From G963556115 sp963677015 (GTDB lineage Bacteria > Planctomycetota > SZUA-567), in contig OY781533.1 of the NCBI GenBank assembly GCA_963677015.1, forward strand, positions 310,001-374,000: 64,000 bases of DNA, in the 5' to 3' direction. Under the pieces are notes generated by a model. The model searched no databases, was not told the origin of the DNA, and saw only the letters and a program-made list of their open reading frames with translations. This document shows, piece after piece, positions 27,696 to 37,739 of this stretch; the first letter of the stretch is position 1; the number at the start of each line of letters is the position of its first letter. The position numbers were made by a program, and so were the translations under genes.

Positions 27696-28694
27696 ATGAA
27701 GGAAGCGGCGTTTTATACAAGTTTACCCGGTGGTACGGTCGGTTGTCAGCTCTGTCCGCAGCGCTGTCAGATAAATCTTGGAAAATGCGGTATCTGCAAG
27801 GCACGCGAGAATGTTGAAGGTGTTTTATATTCAAGAACCTATGGGCAGATAAGTTCTCTGGCTGTTGATCCTATAGAGAAAAAGCCGCTTTATCATTTTC
27901 ATCCCGGGAGCAGGGTCTTTTCCTTAGGGAGTTTCGGCTGCAATTTTTTCTGTCTGTTCTGTCAGAACTGGCAGATATCGCAACAGGAAGTGCAGACAAG
28001 CTATTATAGTCCGGAGGCTATTGTGGGACAGGCTCTGGCTGAGCGGGCTCCGGCAATCGCATATACCTATAATGAGCCGCTGATTAATTATGAATTTGTA
28101 AAAGAGACATCGCAAGCGGCACATAAGGCCGGATTGAAGAATGTTCTTGTAAGTAATGGCTATATCAATCCGGAACCGTTATCTGGGATTATAGATTATA
28201 TTGATGCGGTAAATCTTGATATAAAAGCTGGGAATTCTTCATTTTACGGCGCTATGTGTGGTGGTAGTATTGAGCCGGTTCTGGCAACGGCTGAAGCATT
28301 TGCTGCTGCCGGGGTGCATCTGGAAACAACAACGCTTATTATCCCCGGTGAGAATGATGCTACCGAAGATCTTCTCTGGCTGGCTGGCTGGATTGCGGAG
28401 AACTGCGGCAGGCAGACTCCGGTTCATCTTTCAGCGTATGTGCCGCGATATAAGCTTGATGTTAGAGCAACCAGTGCTACCGATCTGTTCCGGGTCTGGG
28501 ATATTTTCCGCAGAGAACTGGATTATGTGTATTGCGGTAATATGCAGCTCGGAGCCAAGTATAGCAATACTTACTGTTCTGGTTGTGGCAATGAACTGGT
28601 TAGCCGCGAGGGATATAGTGTTGAATGTAGTGGAATTCTGCAGGAGACGGACTGTTGCAGTAAATGCGGGGCAGAGCTTCCGTTTGTAATGTAA
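27696..28694 (+). CDS. amrS: AmmeMemoRadiSam-type radical SAM enzyme
   Basis: 332 aa from the ATG at 27696, preceded by a GG-rich ribosome site; upstream in-frame starts (27675 TTG, 27684 ATG) are weaker. The radical-SAM cluster is C82-C86-C89 (GCNFFCLFCQNW). An N-terminal Cys-rich segment (CQLCPQRC and CGICKA) and C-terminal CSGC/CSKCG pairs flank it, as in the AmmeMemoRadiSam system radical SAM family (PflA-like). No AmrA or AmrB partner lies in the window. The chemistry of the family is poorly known. Spacing from nrdG (67 bases) makes cotranscription possible. Confidence 0.82.
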   Translation: MKEAAFYTSLPGGTVGCQLCPQRCQINLGKCGICKARENVEGVLYSRTYGQISSLAVDPIEKKPLYHFHPGSRVFSLGSFGCNFFCLFCQNWQISQQEVQTSYYSPEAIVGQALAERAPAIAYTYNEPLINYEFVKETSQAAHKAGLKNVLVSNGYINPEPLSGIIDYIDAVNLDIKAGNSSFYGAMCGGSIEPVLATAEAFAAAGVHLETTTLIIPGENDATEDLLWLAGWIAENCGRQTPVHLSAYVPRYKLDVRATSATDLFRVWDIFRRELDYVYCGNMQLGAKYSNTYCSGCGNELVSREGYSVECSGILQETDCCSKCGAELPFVM

Positions 28695-28753
28695 TTGAAA
28701 GTTTATAGTAAGATAAATTAGTGTTTATATATAGATCAATGGGGTGGTGAATA

Positions 28754-31700
28754 ATGTATCTCAGTCGTGTTGAACTGGCAGGTTTTAAATCTTTTGCCGA
28801 TAAAACGGTGTTTGATCTTGATAATGGAATAACTGCGATTCTCGGACCTAATGGCTGTGGTAAGTCTAATGTTGTCGATGCGATAAAGTGGGTGCTGGGT
28901 GAGTCAAGTGCTAAGAATTTGCGCGGTTCGCAGATGCTGGATGTTATCTTTGCCGGCAGTGAAGGGAGAAAACCTCTGGGTATGGCGGAGGTGACTCTGT
29001 ATTTCAATAATGATGACGGTGCTTTGCCTATAGACTATAATGAGGTGAGTGTTACCAGAAAACTCTTCCGTTCTGGAGAGAGTGAATATCTTATAAATAA
29101 ACAGCAATGCCGTAAACGTGATATCAGGGATCTCTTTCTGGATACCGGTGTTGGTATGTCGGCATACTCATTTATTGAACAGGGAAGAGTAGAGGCGCTG
29201 TTGCAGGCAAAACCGGCAGAACGACGGCTGGTAATCGAGGAAGCGGCCGGGATCAGTAAATATAAACTGCGGCGTAAAGAGTCTCTAGCACGTCTGGACC
29301 GAACAAATCAGTATCTATTCCGGGTTAATGATATTGTTGAAGAGATAGAGAAGAATGTTCGTCGGGTATCACGGCAGGCAGCAAGTGCCCGCAGATGGCA
29401 GAAACTTACTGCAGAGCTGCAGGAGGTGAAACGCCTGTATTATACCCGCATCTTTAAAGATGAATTGGACAAGCTTGATAAACTGGCCGGTGAAAAATCT
29501 GAGATAGAAGAGCTCTATACACGGGAAAGTACCTTGGAAGCACAGACGGCTCAGGCAATAACCGCTTTAACTGATGAAGAGTTCGTTCTTAATAAGAAGG
29601 TAGAGGAGAGTGAACGGGATTTTCGGCAGGTACAGGAAGAGCTTGCTGAAATTCAGGTTGAACTTGCCAAGAGTCAGCAGCGCGGTGAAAGTCTGCAGCA
29701 TGAATCGGATAGTGCACAACAGCGGGTTGAGCATCTGCAGTCTGTGCTTGAGAGTACGGTCAATGATCGTAGCGAGATGGAGAATGAACTTGCTGCGGTG
29801 GTGCAAAAACTTGAAGAGCATAATTTGCAGTTTAACTCTCAGGATGAGAGCAAGGCCGGATTACAGCGCCGTTTTGCAGAGCTTGAGCAGACAATAGCTG
29901 ATTTACGGCGTGAACTTTTGAAATTGGGAGACCGCCAGAGTGATCTGCGTTCACAGGAGGTACGGGCACAGAGTCGTGAAGAAGGGCTCAAGGAACGTCT
30001 GGAAAATCTTCTGCAGAAGCAGGGGCAGAGTTCCGGTGCGCGTGAAGGGATGCAGCAGGAGGTGGAGCGGCTGCGTTGTGAGCTTGAACTTGTCGGTGTC
30101 AGAGGTTCTGAGCTTAGTACTGATATTGAAGCTGGAAAAACCAGTGAACGTTCTCTGAGTGAGCAGGTTCAAAGCAGTGAGCGGGAAATCTCCAGAATGA
30201 CTGCAGAACTTTCGGCCAAGGAGAGTCGCCGGAATACACTTCAGGATCTTGAAAATGAATTTGACGGTGCTTTTGGTGGAGTGAGGGCGGTGCTGAAGGC
30301 GCAGCAGGCAGGTCAGAATGAATGTCGTGAAGTTGAAGGTATGGTGGCAGACCTTATAACTGTATCACCCGAATACGCTACAGCGATTGAGACCGTACTC
30401 GGTGGTCAGGCGCAGGATGTTGTTGTCCGCAGCGGGCGGGGTGCACAGGATTGTATTGAGTATTTAAAACGTAACCGTGCCGGTAGAGCTACTTTTCTGC
30501 CACTCGATAGAATTAGAGCCCGTAATCCTCTAAAAGAGAGTCTGCTTCGCGAGCGTGGTGTTGTCGGCGAAGCTTTTGATCTGGTCGATTTCAAGGATAT
30601 GTACCAGCCGGCTATGGAGTATCTGCTGAATGGGGTCCTGATAGCGGAAAATCTTGATTATGCCCGTGAACTTTCACGCGGTAGTGCCAGAGGTGTGCGT
30701 ATTGTTACACTTGAGGGTGAAGTTATAAGTCCGCATGGGGCGATGACCGGTGGTGACGGTAAACAGAAGCGCGGTGGGCTTATTGCCCGTAAAGCGGAGA
30801 AAGATGCGCTGGTAAGTGAGATCTCTGAAATCCGGGAGAATATTTCTGCGCTTAATGCTAAGAGCCAGAAGTTTGCGGCTGAGATTGTCGGAATTCGTGA
30901 AAACTATAACGGACTGGAAACAGAGCTGGGAGAATTGCTGCGTTCCGGACAGCAGCTTGAACGTGAACTCTCGGTTAAAGAGAGCGAATACAAGCGTCTT
31001 GAGAGTGATTTTGCCAGTTTTGAAGAGGATAAGGCGGAGATTGAAGCCAGTCTTGCCGGAATTACTGTCGACCTTGCTGGTTTTAAAGATGAGCAGGATC
31101 AGCTCGGTACTGAGAATACCAGGCTTGAAAGTGAACTTACCGCCGCTATCGCAGCGCAGCAGCAGACACGCCGCGAAATGGATTCTGCCGGGGAAAGTCT
31201 GGCGCAGGTGCGGGAACAGCGGGCAACTCTGCAGTCTCGGGCGGAAGAGTTGAAACGTCTTTTGGCGACAGCGGCGGAGGTTAGAGCTGAGCGTGAAAAT
31301 GAACTGGAGCGTTGTCAGGCGCTGGTACGTAATTCTGTTTCTGAAATTGAGAATCTCAGGTCGCAGATAACCGAGTTTAAATCAGAAGAGGAAAAACTTC
31401 TGTATAACCGGGATAACTGCAAACGCGGTGATCTTGCGGATAGAGAGAAGCTTGCGGCTATACGTGAAGAGATTGAAGAGCTGCGCAGTACCGAAAGAGC
31501 AAGTCAGAAACGGGTTGCGGAAGCGGTGCAGGCTCTAAATGAATTTAAGATCAGGGAGAATGAGATCAGCCTGCGTATGGAGAATATCAGTGATAAAGCC
31601 CGTAGAGAATTGCAGGTGGAAAATCTGCGGGAACTGGTGGCTGAGTTTATTGCTGCTAATACTCCGAATTATTCTGCTGTTACCGGTGAGGAGATTGTCG

Positions 31701-32491
31701 AGGATGATGATGTTGAAAAACTTTGCACCAGCGATGGTACTCCGTTTGAACTTCTTACCAATAATCAGATGTCTGAATATATTGATAATCTGGTAAGCAG
31801 TATTGAAAAAATCGGTCCGGTCAATATGTGTGCTATTGAAGAACTGGCAGAGCTGGAGGCGAGAGCGGAATTTCTCAAATCTGAGCAGAGTGATATTGAG
31901 GATGCGGCAAGTAATCTGCAGCAGACTATTGAACGTCTAAATAATGAATGTTACAAACGCTTTGAAGATACCTTCCAGGCGGTTAAAGAGAATTTTCAGG
32001 AGATGTTCCAGTATCTGTTCGGTGGCGGATTTGCTGATCTTATTTTGGAGGAGGTGGCAGAGGGAGAAGATAAGCTTGATGCCGGTATTGATATTATTGC
32101 CAGACCTCCCGGTAAGGAACCGAAAAGTATCTCACTTCTCTCAGGTGGAGAAAAGGCATTGTGCGCAGTGGGACTGCTTTTTGCAATCTTCCGGAGTAAG
32201 CCGAGTCCGTTCTGTATTCTTGATGAGGTTGACGGCCCGCTTGACGAATCCAATATCGACCGCTTTATGAGTGCTGTTAAGAAATTTACCTCCGAGACCC
32301 AGTTTATTCTGATCTCACATTCAAAGCGTACGATGAGTAAGACAGATACAATCTATGGTGTAACTCAGCAGCAGCCTGGAGTAAGTACCAAGTTCAGTCT
32401 GCGTTTCCGTGATGCGTCACAGCGGGTACTCGGTCTTGAAGGTGGCGATGTCTCGGCGGATGAGTTTGCGGAAGAGATGCAGTTGGCGTAA
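28754..32491 (+). CDS. smc: Chromosome segregation protein SMC
   Basis: 1245 aa condensin ATPase. N-terminal Walker A (GPNGCGKSN near residue 35) in the head domain, a long first coiled coil, the hinge (about 515-660, with GGQAQDVVVRSG and HGAMTGG), a second coiled coil, and a C-terminal head with the signature LLSGGEK and Walker B (CILDEVDGPLDESN). DEVD is followed by GPLDESN instead of the commoner AALDEAN; the catalytic Glu is kept. Full length. mutM follows 73 bases later. ScpA and ScpB are not in the window. Confidence 0.97.
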   Translation: MYLSRVELAGFKSFADKTVFDLDNGITAILGPNGCGKSNVVDAIKWVLGESSAKNLRGSQMLDVIFAGSEGRKPLGMAEVTLYFNNDDGALPIDYNEVSVTRKLFRSGESEYLINKQQCRKRDIRDLFLDTGVGMSAYSFIEQGRVEALLQAKPAERRLVIEEAAGISKYKLRRKESLARLDRTNQYLFRVNDIVEEIEKNVRRVSRQAASARRWQKLTAELQEVKRLYYTRIFKDELDKLDKLAGEKSEIEELYTRESTLEAQTAQAITALTDEEFVLNKKVEESERDFRQVQEELAEIQVELAKSQQRGESLQHESDSAQQRVEHLQSVLESTVNDRSEMENELAAVVQKLEEHNLQFNSQDESKAGLQRRFAELEQTIADLRRELLKLGDRQSDLRSQEVRAQSREEGLKERLENLLQKQGQSSGAREGMQQEVERLRCELELVGVRGSELSTDIEAGKTSERSLSEQVQSSEREISRMTAELSAKESRRNTLQDLENEFDGAFGGVRAVLKAQQAGQNECREVEGMVADLITVSPEYATAIETVLGGQAQDVVVRSGRGAQDCIEYLKRNRAGRATFLPLDRIRARNPLKESLLRERGVVGEAFDLVDFKDMYQPAMEYLLNGVLIAENLDYARELSRGSARGVRIVTLEGEVISPHGAMTGGDGKQKRGGLIARKAEKDALVSEISEIRENISALNAKSQKFAAEIVGIRENYNGLETELGELLRSGQQLERELSVKESEYKRLESDFASFEEDKAEIEASLAGITVDLAGFKDEQDQLGTENTRLESELTAAIAAQQQTRREMDSAGESLAQVREQRATLQSRAEELKRLLATAAEVRAERENELERCQALVRNSVSEIENLRSQITEFKSEEEKLLYNRDNCKRGDLADREKLAAIREEIEELRSTERASQKRVAEAVQALNEFKIRENEISLRMENISDKARRELQVENLRELVAEFIAANTPNYSAVTGEEIVEDDDVEKLCTSDGTPFELLTNNQMSEYIDNLVSSIEKIGPVNMCAIEELAELEARAEFLKSEQSDIEDAASNLQQTIERLNNECYKRFEDTFQAVKENFQEMFQYLFGGGFADLILEEVAEGEDKLDAGIDIIARPPGKEPKSISLLSGGEKALCAVGLLFAIFRSKPSPFCILDEVDGPLDESNIDRFMSAVKKFTSETQFILISHSKRTMSKTDTIYGVTQQQPGVSTKFSLRFRDASQRVLGLEGGDVSADEFAEEMQLA

Positions 32492-32564
32492 AGTTGATTT
32501 GTTGATAGACTTATCGTGGGCCCATTGCTTTACGGATATACAATGATAATGGAGGTTGCTACAG

Positions 32565-33398
32565 GTGCCGGAGTTACCAGAGGTAGAGACAGTCAGACGT
32601 GCCCTTGAGCCGGTTTTGTGCGGTAGAGTCATTCAGGGTATCAGGGTTCTTACAAATACTTTGCGGTCACCGCTTGATGCTGCGGAATTGAACTGCGGCG
32701 TCGCAGGAAGAAAGATACTAGCTCTAAAACGTAGAGCAAAGTATCTTTTTTTTGTACTTTCAGATAATAAGTATATTTTGTCTCATCTGGGTATGACCGG
32801 GCATTATCGAATTGAAAACAGCGAATTTACACCGCTGATCCATGATAGGGTTGTGCTGGATCTGGATGATGGAGAATCATTGGTGTATAATGATATTCGA
32901 AAATTCGGTGAATTCAAGCTGGCTGAGCTCTCGGCAGGCAAGGATTTTCCAGATAAATTTGATAGTTATGCGCCGGAACCGCTCGGCGATGACTTTACCG
33001 CGGACTACCTGTATTCTGCTTTTTCCAGAATAAACGCTCCGGTAAAGGTAGCTATTATGCGGCAGGAGCTGGTAGTCGGAGTAGGGAACATTTATGCCAG
33101 TGAGTCACTCTTTGCTGCCGGTATATCACCTCTGCGCCCGGCGAAATCTCTGTCCAAAGCGGAGTGTAAACGTCTTGTTAAAGAGATAAAGCAGGTGCTC
33201 TGCAAGTCGCTGGAGGCGGGAGGCACAACTATAAGTGACTTTAAGCGACCAGACGGCAGTGAAGGGAAGTTTGTGCTCAGTCTCAAGGTATATGGTAAAG
33301 CCGGGCAGATGTGTCCGCGACGCGGCTGTCAGGGAATAATTACCAAACTGGTTCAGACAGGAAGGTCTACATTTTATTGTAGTGAGTGCCAGAAATAA
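32565..33398 (+). CDS. mutM: Formamidopyrimidine-DNA glycosylase
   Basis: 277 aa DNA glycosylase/AP-lyase excising oxidised purines such as 8-oxoguanine. The start must be the GTG at 32565, since it alone gives N-terminal PELPE after Met removal, Pro2 being the catalytic nucleophile and Glu3 acidic partner; GGAGG (32551-32555) lies 9 bases upstream. An earlier TTG at 32556 abuts the ribosome site and would bury Pro2. The helix-two-turn-helix region (GVGNIYASE) and C-terminal zinc finger (CPRRGC ... YCSEC) are present; the first Cys pair is spaced CX4C rather than CX2C. Confidence 0.93.
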   Translation: MPELPEVETVRRALEPVLCGRVIQGIRVLTNTLRSPLDAAELNCGVAGRKILALKRRAKYLFFVLSDNKYILSHLGMTGHYRIENSEFTPLIHDRVVLDLDDGESLVYNDIRKFGEFKLAELSAGKDFPDKFDSYAPEPLGDDFTADYLYSAFSRINAPVKVAIMRQELVVGVGNIYASESLFAAGISPLRPAKSLSKAECKRLVKEIKQVLCKSLEAGGTTISDFKRPDGSEGKFVLSLKVYGKAGQMCPRRGCQGIITKLVQTGRSTFYCSECQK

Positions 33399-33427
33399 AT
33401 TGCACTATCTCCGGCACTCTGTTTTTT
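33384..33427 (+). terminator. Terminator-like stem after mutM
   Basis: GAGTGCC (33384-33390) can pair with GGCACTC (33413-33419), with a long 22-base loop, followed by TGTTTTTT. The left arm lies in the last mutM codons. A weak but plausible terminator between convergent mutM and phoU. Confidence 0.5.
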
Positions 33428-33446
33428 GTGTGCGTGTAATTTGTTT

Positions 33447-34118
33447 TTAATTATCTTCACTGGCGTGATAATTGTGGCGTATAATCTCACCGGTAAGTGA
33501 GTAGATTACATCTTCACAGATATTTGTTGCCAGATCTCCGACTCTTTCGACATTACGCACGATGCCGAATGCTGAGATAAAATCCTCGACATTTTCCGGA
33601 TTAAGCTTTATTGCTTCAATTAGTTTGGCACTTATTTCGCTCTTTTTCTTATCAAGATGATCATCTCTAACACAGACTTCTCTGGCTAGTTCGATATCCG
33701 AATTTATAAGTGTCGTCAGCGCGTCATGAACCATTTCAGTAGCCTGGGATCCCATTTCATACAGTTCTTTGGTGTAGCAGTTGTCGGAATTGAAACCTAG
33801 CCTGTTGGCTTTCTTGGCAATATTTATCGCCAGATCTCCTATACGTTCAAGATCATTATTCATCTTTAGAATGCAGATTATATAGCGTAGATCTGCAGCT
33901 ACCGGCTGATGCAGTGCCAGTACTTTCAGACATTCTTCCTCTACCTCAACTTCGAGTGCATCGATGCTTTCATCCGCCTGACGGATTTCATATAGACGCT
34001 CAACATTATTCTGATTGAGCAGTGATACCGCTTTATGGAGATTTTCTTCAACTATTCCCGCTAGGCGGAGTGCGAGTTTGCGTAGTTTGTCGATCTCTTT
34101 AATTAAATGAATACTCAT
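33447..34118 (-). CDS. phoU: Phosphate-transport regulator PhoU
   Basis: 223 aa all-helical protein of two repeated PhoU domains. Each has the metal-binding pattern ExxxxD...D...RN/D, visible in DLRYIICILKMNNDLERIGDLAINI and in the C-terminal IVRNVERVGDLATNI stretch. PhoU holds the PhoR/PhoB signalling off when phosphate is sufficient and interacts with PstB. Last gene of the pst operon, 41 bases after pstB. No phoR/phoB lies in the window. Confidence 0.97.
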   Translation of the reverse strand: MSIHLIKEIDKLRKLALRLAGIVEENLHKAVSLLNQNNVERLYEIRQADESIDALEVEVEEECLKVLALHQPVAADLRYIICILKMNNDLERIGDLAINIAKKANRLGFNSDNCYTKELYEMGSQATEMVHDALTTLINSDIELAREVCVRDDHLDKKKSEISAKLIEAIKLNPENVEDFISAFGIVRNVERVGDLATNICEDVIYSLTGEIIRHNYHASEDN

Positions 34119-34159
34119 ATTTTATTTCCTTATTGGCAGTAAAATTAATAATGTTGATA

Positions 34160-35035
34160 TTAACCGAAACGGCCTGTAATATAGTCTTCGGTCTGCTTCA
34201 TGCTGGGGTTGGTAAAGATATGTTCGGTGCGGTCAAACTCTACGAGATTCCCTTCATAGAAGAAAGCTGTTTTGTCCGAGACCCGCGATGCCTGCTGCAT
34301 GTTATGTGTTACGATGATAATGGTATAATCACCTCTCAGTTCATCGATCAGATCTTCAATACGGGCGGTTGCTTTGGGGTCTAGTGCGGATGTAGGTTCA
34401 TCCATAAGCAGTATCTCCGGTTTTACAGCCAGAGCTCTGGCCAGGCAGATACGCTGCTGTTGACCACCAGATAATCCAAGTGCATTCTGGTTCAAGCGGT
34501 CTTTTACTTCATCCCAGATGGCTGCACTGCGCAGGCTTGATTCTACAATGTCAGAAAGCTTTGACTTTGATTTTATGCCCTGCAGACGCGGGCCATAGGC
34601 TATATTATCAAAGATGCTTTTGGGGAAGGGGTTGGGGCGCTGGAAGACCATTCCTATTCTCTGGCGCAGTGAGACAACATTGATCTGAGGATCGAATATA
34701 TTATGACCGTCAAATATAAGCTCTCCGGTAGTATGGCATACCGGTATCAGATCATTCATGCGGTTGATGCAGCGCAGAAAGGTACTCTTACCACAGCCAC
34801 TTGGACCGATAATAGCAGTTACTTCCTTCTCAGGAATTTCAATGTTGATTTTTTTAACTGCTTCAAAACTGCCATAGTATATTGAAAAATCCTTGGTGGT
34901 TATATGTGCCGGCGCATTGTGATCTTTGTGATTCTTGCTGGCAAGGCTTTCATTATACATGCTCCCTGGGTCTGACGAATTTGCTTTGTCATCTCTTTTT
35001 ACAGATGATTCCTGGCTGTTCATAGTTGCGTCCAT
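34160..35035 (-). CDS. pstB: Phosphate ABC transporter ATPase PstB
   Basis: 291 aa. GPSGCGKST (Walker A), LSGGQQQR (signature) and LLMDEPTSALD (Walker B) are complete, with the H-loop in THNMQ. A polar N-terminal extension of about 45 residues precedes the usual start of the domain; GGAG 6 bases before the first ATG supports the extended start. It energises phosphate uptake through PstC/PstA. Good match for PstB over its whole core. Confidence 0.97.
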   Translation of the reverse strand: MDATMNSQESSVKRDDKANSSDPGSMYNESLASKNHKDHNAPAHITTKDFSIYYGSFEAVKKINIEIPEKEVTAIIGPSGCGKSTFLRCINRMNDLIPVCHTTGELIFDGHNIFDPQINVVSLRQRIGMVFQRPNPFPKSIFDNIAYGPRLQGIKSKSKLSDIVESSLRSAAIWDEVKDRLNQNALGLSGGQQQRICLARALAVKPEILLMDEPTSALDPKATARIEDLIDELRGDYTIIIVTHNMQQASRVSDKTAFFYEGNLVEFDRTEHIFTNPSMKQTEDYITGRFG

Positions 35036-35092
35036 TGTTGCTCCTTTATATTATTGTTTATTTTAATATTGAAAATAATCATTATTATGCTG

Positions 35093-36457
35093 TTAGCCGC
35101 GAAGGTTCTTACTTACCCGCGCACGCAGATATATAGCACTCAGGTTCAATATAAGCACAATTGCCACAAGAGTGAATACCATACCATACTGTACGTAACG
35201 GATCTGGTCTACCTCCTGATGCTCGGTACACAGGTTATAGATATTCCACGGCAGCGCCGGTGTCGGTTGAGAAAAAATATCGCCGAATTTAATCGCTTTA
35301 CCGACACTCACCGCTGCGGTGAAGATTATAGGAGCGGTCTCACCGGCGGCACGTCCCATACTGATTACAATTCCGGTAAGAATTCCAGGCAGCGCTGAAG
35401 GTATAATAATTTTGCTGATACATTCCCATTTAGTCGCACCAAGTCCGACTGAACCCTCCCGGTATGAGTTAGGAACTGAACGGATAGCTTCTTCGGTTGC
35501 TCTGATAATTGTCGGCAGTACCAGCAGTGCCAGAGTCGCACAACCGGCGGCGATGGAAGGAGAATCTGATATTCTGAACCATGAACCTTCTGTAAGAAAG
35601 CACGCAAGACCAAAGAGACCGAAAACAACACTTGGAACTCCGGCTAGTGTGCCGATGCAGGAGCGGATGAATGAGATCAGCTTTGTGTCTCCGGCGTATT
35701 CAACAAGATATATTGCAGCGATAATGCCGGCGGGTATTGCCAGCAGCATTGAGCCGAAGGTCAGATAGATCGTACCGAGTACTTCCGGCCAGACACCACC
35801 AAAGAAATGGGCATCAAAACTGCTGTCGGTAAGAAAACCATAATAGAAGGTCCAGCCTGGATCCATCATTTTTCTGAGGTAGTCGGTAGTGAGGTAATCA
35901 TTAAAGGCGGTCTCAAGTTTGGTTCCAGCATAGAGATTTTTTCGGGGTTTGGCTACTTCAACTCCCATGCCGCTGGAATAATCCCATTCTTTGATGGTTG
36001 TAATATTCTGCATGATCTCTGTGGCTTTATCCCAACGGGTGGCACCGAATTTATCACGCATCATAACCGGTGTCTTGGAACCGGGTTTGGGACCTAGAAG
36101 TTTTTTTACCGAAGCCTTGAATTCGTCATAATCGCTGTCCAGGGCGTAACCGCGTTCCGGATTATTATCAATAAGATCCTTGAGTTCGGTTTCAAAATCA
36201 GCCATAACTGTGTAGAGTTTATTGCGGGCATTATTTGTTGCCAGTGTTTCACGGTCAAGATTGGATTTGCTGCCACGGTCAAAAAGGCTCATCAAGACCT
36301 TTCTATGTTCGATTGTGGCATTAAAGATATAGGCGTTGGCTCCTTTGATTATGATCGGACCCAGCAGTGCGATAAGTGAGAGTACCATAAGCAGCACTGC
36401 AAAAATAGAAAAACTTGTAAATGAATGATTGATAATATTTCTTGATTTTATATTCAT
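35093..36457 (-). CDS. pstA: Phosphate ABC transporter permease PstA, with large insert
   Basis: 454 aa, where PstA is usually about 280-300. After TM1 (about 20-40) there is a roughly 170-residue soluble insert that would face the periplasm, as in DUF3333-type N-terminal extensions, before the permease core (TMD with SMGRAAGETAPIIF motif). The core is intact. It starts 3 bases before the pstC stop on the same strand, so these are coupled. Confidence 0.93.
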   Translation of the reverse strand: MNIKSRNIINHSFTSFSIFAVLLMVLSLIALLGPIIIKGANAYIFNATIEHRKVLMSLFDRGSKSNLDRETLATNNARNKLYTVMADFETELKDLIDNNPERGYALDSDYDEFKASVKKLLGPKPGSKTPVMMRDKFGATRWDKATEIMQNITTIKEWDYSSGMGVEVAKPRKNLYAGTKLETAFNDYLTTDYLRKMMDPGWTFYYGFLTDSSFDAHFFGGVWPEVLGTIYLTFGSMLLAIPAGIIAAIYLVEYAGDTKLISFIRSCIGTLAGVPSVVFGLFGLACFLTEGSWFRISDSPSIAAGCATLALLVLPTIIRATEEAIRSVPNSYREGSVGLGATKWECISKIIIPSALPGILTGIVISMGRAAGETAPIIFTAAVSVGKAIKFGDIFSQPTPALPWNIYNLCTEHQEVDQIRYVQYGMVFTLVAIVLILNLSAIYLRARVSKNLRG

Positions 36458-36460
36458 GAT

Positions 36461-37600
36461 TTATCTCTCCCCTCTGAGCTTTTCCCGGTTACGTTTCATT
36501 ACCCACTCGCTCAGCATATTGCAGATGAAACTGAATAACAGTAGACAGGCTGCGAGCAGGAACAGAACACTGTAATGGTCGGTGCCGCGAGCTGTTTCAC
36601 CCATTTCACCGGCAATAGTTGCTGTAAGTGTACGTACCGGTGAAAAGAAGTTATAGAAAGGTTCAGGAATTTTAGCCGCATTACCGGCGGCCATCCATAC
36701 GACCATCGTCTCGCCTAATGCCCGCATGATTCCCAGAATAACACCGGCACAAATTCCACTGGATGCCGCCGGCAGGATAACCTTTATAATTGTTTCAGCT
36801 CTGGTCGCACCCAGACCGTATGAGCCTTCTCTGAGCTCTTTACCTGCGGCCTGCAGCGCGTCTTCAGCAACGCTTACAATGGTAGGTAGAGCCATAATAC
36901 CGAGTATTATCGATACATTGAAGGCATTTGTACCACTGCTGATGGTAACAGCGCCAACGTAGCGTCCGAGGAAGTAGAGTATAACGACCAGACAGACGAG
37001 GATAATTCCTGAAATAAGGTATTCCTGTTTTTCGCAGCCTAATTTTGACGAAGTGGATATACCAAGAATAACGGATAGAATAACACTAAGGGGCAAGCCG
37101 ATAAACCAGACTCCTACTTCCAGAAGACTACCGCCATGGTTCTGTAAAATAGGTGCGAAAACAACCAGAGCGAAGAAACCGTATGCAACAGACGGAATGG
37201 AGGCCAGAAGCTCAATAATAGGCTTGAAAATCTGCCGCCATGAAAACGGGAGTATGTCACTTAGTGCAACGGCAGCGGAGACTCCAAGAGGGATAGCAAC
37301 AATACAGGCACCGATTGTAACCATTAATGACCCGTAGAATATACTTAGAGCACCATAAGCTGGCGGATGTCCGGTAGGATACCAGGAGGAGCTGCTGAAC
37401 ACGGTACTGAAACCATGGTCGTGAATAAATAGTACCGCATCTCTGATAATAAAGTAAAATATAAATAAAACTGCAAATACAGAGAGCGATGCAACAAGAA
37501 AGAGCAGGTACTCTCCGGCTTTGGCAGCTAAATTTTTTAGCAGGTTTTCATTCTTGCTATAGAGCAAGTTTGGTTTAGCCTCTGTTTTCGAATTCATCAT
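36461..37600 (-). CDS. pstC: Phosphate ABC transporter permease PstC
   Basis: 379 aa permease. The PstC/PstA EAA-like loop is near ALQAAGKELREGSYGLGATR, and a MRALGETMVVWM segment follows. An extra hydrophobic insertion (CEKQEYLISGIILVCLVVIL region, about residues 190-225) makes it longer than usual. Its stop is 3 bases from pstA. Confidence 0.94.
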   Translation of the reverse strand: MMNSKTEAKPNLLYSKNENLLKNLAAKAGEYLLFLVASLSVFAVLFIFYFIIRDAVLFIHDHGFSTVFSSSSWYPTGHPPAYGALSIFYGSLMVTIGACIVAIPLGVSAAVALSDILPFSWRQIFKPIIELLASIPSVAYGFFALVVFAPILQNHGGSLLEVGVWFIGLPLSVILSVILGISTSSKLGCEKQEYLISGIILVCLVVILYFLGRYVGAVTISSGTNAFNVSIILGIMALPTIVSVAEDALQAAGKELREGSYGLGATRAETIIKVILPAASSGICAGVILGIMRALGETMVVWMAAGNAAKIPEPFYNFFSPVRTLTATIAGEMGETARGTDHYSVLFLLAACLLLFSFICNMLSEWVMKRNREKLRGER

Positions 37601-37677
37601 TTTGCCTTTGGAAAGTTATATTAACGAATAAATATTTTAATGTAAGATTAGTTGTTGTACTTTTTGCTTTGGTGGAA

Positions 37678-37709
37678 CTTTGGGGCACAGCCGTAGCTGT
37701 GCCCCAAAG
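37678..37709 (-). other. Stable stem-loop between pstS and pstC
   Basis: In the sense of the operon (minus strand), a 13-base stem (core GGGGCACAGC / GCTGTGCCCC) is closed by C(UACG)G. There is no following T-run, so it probably limits 3' decay of pstS mRNA, or partly attenuates, giving more binding protein than permease. This is inference from structure. Confidence 0.65.
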
Positions 37710-37739
37710 AAAACTCTAGTGTGCAATTTCTATAACTTC

